Positions 19,593 through 21,537 of a stretch of 21,537 nt of DNA are shown here, piece after piece. Within the stretch, counting starts at the first letter, position 1. Each line of letters opens with the position of its first letter. A program made the translations under genes and the position numbers. The stretch is from positions 1 to 21,537 of the forward strand of contig CAYSBW010000033.1 in assembly GCA_964429485.1 (NCBI GenBank), given 5' to 3'. Under the pieces are notes generated by a model, which did not search any database, had not been told where the DNA came from, and saw only the letters and a list, made by a program, of their open reading frames with translations. The stretch is from JAPLKB01 sp964429485 (GTDB taxonomy: Bacteria; Desulfobacterota; Syntrophorhabdia; Syntrophorhabdales; Syntrophorhabdaceae).

Positions 19593-20502
19593 AATAGCTG
19601 GTAGAAAAACTTATTACATGGTTTTTTACAGTTTTGCAGGATTTTTGTTTCTTTATTCTGCCTATCTTTTTTTAAGTAATTTAGACCAGCTTTTTGTGAC
19701 AGATGCAGCAATTCAAACACGTGATGTAACAAGTGTTTGGGGTGATAACAGAGAGGTGCTAAACAAATTTGCAGGAGGGTTCTGGAAAGACCCATATTTC
19801 TGGAAATCACTAAATCTTACAGTGGTTATTACAATCATCACGACACTGATTGCCTCCCTGTTAGGGATACCCACGGCCTACGCACTCTCACGCTATCGTT
19901 TTCCAGGGATGTCCATTATCGAAATTCTTTTTTCGTCACTGATCGTGATGCCCGGCTCGGTGATAGGGATTTGTCTGATTGTTATGTTCAACTATGGGCC
20001 GTTATGGAAATTGCAAAATGTACTGGGCTTCAAATTTGCTCACAGTCTTTTTCCCGGGATGGTTATTGCATCACTTGTGCTTTCTTTTGCACTGGGGTTA
20101 AGTGCCTGGAAGGCAGCTTTTGATAGTGTAAACCCTCGTTTTGAACAAGTGGCGCGCTCTCTTGGAAGTAGCAGATGGAGGACATTCAGAACTGTTACTT
20201 TCCCGTTGGCAAAAAGTGGAATTATTGCCGGAGTTATTCTGGCCTGGACAAGGGCAATGGCAGAATTTAGCGCAGTTTTATTTTTCTGTGGTACTTTCAG
20301 GGAGTTGCCTCCTTCGCGGTTTTCCGATTTCACGAAACTCATAAAAATGGATAACGCGGACTGGGTTTCTGTTGCCGTGTGGGCACAGGTGGAATTCGGC
20401 AATATCGAGTACGGTTTTGCGCTGGCCTATGTTCTTGTCATAGTTGGAGGGATTTCGGTATATATAATGCACCGTATCGGTGCAAAAGGATATGTGTGGT
20501 AA
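19582..20502 (+). CDS. ABC transporter permease (ModB-like), second of two
   Basis: 306 residues. An N-terminal membrane helix (YYMVFYSFAGFLFLYSAYLF) is followed by a periplasmic segment of about 50 residues and then a five-helix permease core beginning SLNLTVVITIITTLIASLLG. The EAA-type loop is EQVARSLGSSRWRTFRTVTFP. It is paralogous but clearly not identical to the first permease, so the membrane part of the transporter is probably a heterodimer. AGGAGG lies just before the ATG inside the end of the preceding gene. The ATPase gene starts 10 bases downstream. Confidence 0.9.
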   Translation: MSGKIAGRKTYYMVFYSFAGFLFLYSAYLFLSNLDQLFVTDAAIQTRDVTSVWGDNREVLNKFAGGFWKDPYFWKSLNLTVVITIITTLIASLLGIPTAYALSRYRFPGMSIIEILFSSLIVMPGSVIGICLIVMFNYGPLWKLQNVLGFKFAHSLFPGMVIASLVLSFALGLSAWKAAFDSVNPRFEQVARSLGSSRWRTFRTVTFPLAKSGIIAGVILAWTRAMAEFSAVLFFCGTFRELPPSRFSDFTKLIKMDNADWVSVAVWAQVEFGNIEYGFALAYVLVIVGGISVYIMHRIGAKGYVW

Positions 20503-20512
20503 GGAGAAAAAT

Positions 20513-21537
20513 ATGATTGAACTTATTGATATTGATGGTGATCTCGGTGAATTTCATCTTCGGGATATTAACTTAACAGTAGACGAAGGAGAGTACTTAG
20601 CGTTACTTGGTCCTACAGGGGCGGGGAAAACAGTTTTAATTGAATATATTGCAGGGATTTACAACCCGAATAGAGGGAATATTAAAGTTAATGGAGAAGA
20701 TATAACCCGCCTTTATATGGAGGAAAGAAACATTGGTTACGTCCCACAGGATTATGCTCTTTTTCCCAACCTGACGGTTGAAAGAAATATCTCCTATGGA
20801 CTGGAAGCAAGGAGAATGCCTTATGAAGAATTAAAAAACATTGTATCGGAAATGCTTTCAAGGCTTAAAATAGAACACCTTCGACATCGAATGCCGCTTA
20901 ATTTAAGTGGAGGGGAGAAACAAAGAGTAGCACTTGGAAGGGCCTTGGCTACGAAACCAAAAGTTCTTTTGCTCGATGAACCCTTAAGCGCTTTGGATGA
21001 AAATTTGAGAACCGAAATGGCAAGAGAACTCAGGCAAATTCAAAGAGATGTTAATGGGACTTTTATACATGTATGTCATAATTTCGAAGAAGCATCGGAC
21101 GTTGCGGATCGTACTGCAATCATGAATGACGGTAGGATTGTCCAGACAGGGGCATTAAAGGAAATGATGGATAATCCAAAAAATGAATTTGTGGCAAGAT
21201 TTTTAAAATCACAGAATATTTTTAATGGAATTTCCGATGGTTCCACCGTGAAAATAGGTAATACAGTTTTTGTAAAGGAAAATCCTTACAAAGGGGATGT
21301 AATTATAGTAATCAGGCCTGAAAACATAGCAGTTGTAGAAAATAAGAACAGTGAAGAAAGCAATGTATTTGAAGGAAAGGTTCAAGGTAATATATTAAAG
21401 CCTTACTTTTCGGATGTATCTGTAGATATTGGTTTTCCTCTTATAATGTATAGCATGACGGAAAAAAACATTAATACAGGGGAGAATATAAAAATAAGAA
21501 TACCATCAGAGAAAATAATATTGATGGGAAAACCTTA
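20513..21537 (+). CDS. ABC transporter ATP-binding protein (ModC/WtpC-like), 3' partial
   Basis: Energises the preceding permeases. Walker A is GPTGAGKT (residues 33-40), the Q-loop region is YVPQDYALFPNLTV, the signature is LSGGEKQRVALGRALA, Walker B is VLLLDEPLSALD, and the H-loop is HVCHNFEEA. After residue 230 comes a TOBE/MOP-type C-terminal domain (VIIVIRPENIAVVE), as in ModC and WtpC. AAGGAG precedes the ATG. The frame reaches the window edge after 341 codons, with two bases (TA) of the next codon, which may be the stop, so it is probably almost complete. The C-terminal domain could bind oxyanion and inhibit transport, as in archaeal ModC (family knowledge). Confidence 0.93.
   Translation, partial: MIELIDIDGDLGEFHLRDINLTVDEGEYLALLGPTGAGKTVLIEYIAGIYNPNRGNIKVNGEDITRLYMEERNIGYVPQDYALFPNLTVERNISYGLEARRMPYEELKNIVSEMLSRLKIEHLRHRMPLNLSGGEKQRVALGRALATKPKVLLLDEPLSALDENLRTEMARELRQIQRDVNGTFIHVCHNFEEASDVADRTAIMNDGRIVQTGALKEMMDNPKNEFVARFLKSQNIFNGISDGSTVKIGNTVFVKENPYKGDVIIVIRPENIAVVENKNSEESNVFEGKVQGNILKPYFSDVSVDIGFPLIMYSMTEKNINTGENIKIRIPSEKIILMGKP

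Overview
The window is a stretch of AT-rich bacterial chromosome that looks like an anaerobe of the Desulfobacterota (deltaproteobacterial) type. This placement is an inference from gene content, not a phylogenetic result. It rests on a GlcD/GlcF-type dehydrogenase pair beside an acyl-CoA ligase, a peroxiredoxin with an in-frame TGA at the catalytic residue, sigma-54 promoters driving NifX-family genes, MoaA, and tungstate/molybdate-type uptake genes. One 100-N scaffold gap (4239-4338) interrupts the sequence.

Region 1 (1-4620, + strand) is a catabolic operon: an FAD-linked 2-hydroxyacid dehydrogenase subunit (GlcD-like, 5' truncated), its Fe-S/CCG-domain partner (GlcF-like) and an AMP-forming acyl-CoA synthetase. 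A perfect FNR-type dyad precedes the ligase. The ligase's 3' end is duplicated as an exact 91-bp direct repeat around an 86-bp hairpin-rich element. The N gap falls inside the first copy and can be closed to zero length without losing a base. A strong terminator follows.

Region 2 (4690-7650, - strand) is peroxide defence. A PerR/Fur-family repressor gene lies just upstream of a haem catalase gene, behind a sigma-70 promoter and a perfect 19-bp operator. The repressor gene has no ATG, GTG or TTG start before its DNA-binding domain. Upstream lies a peroxiredoxin whose peroxidatic Cys codon is TGA, followed by a SECIS-like hairpin with a GGUC loop, so it is read here as a selenoprotein rather than a pseudogene.

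Region 3 (8000-16240) centres on two divergent operons, each with a recognisable sigma-54 promoter. To the left (- strand): NifX-like protein, DUF5320 protein, second NifX-like protein with a Met/Gly-rich tail, radical SAM enzyme, and MBL-fold hydrolase. To the right (+ strand): a DUF89 protein and MoaA. A PAS/AAA+/Fis sigma-54 activator gene sits nearby, with an HD-domain protein and a flavodoxin. The layout (NifX-family proteins, divergent sigma-54 promoters, local activator) recalls the orange protein (ORP) locus of Desulfovibrio, but the partner genes differ. This is the best candidate here for an undescribed metal-cofactor system.

Region 4 (16260-21537, + strand) is oxyanion uptake: a stand-alone WtpA-like tungstate/molybdate binding protein with its own promoter and terminator, then a second ModA-like binding protein, two different permeases and an ATPase (cut at the window end). 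With MoaA and the NifX cluster, the right half of the window has a coherent molybdenum/tungsten theme.
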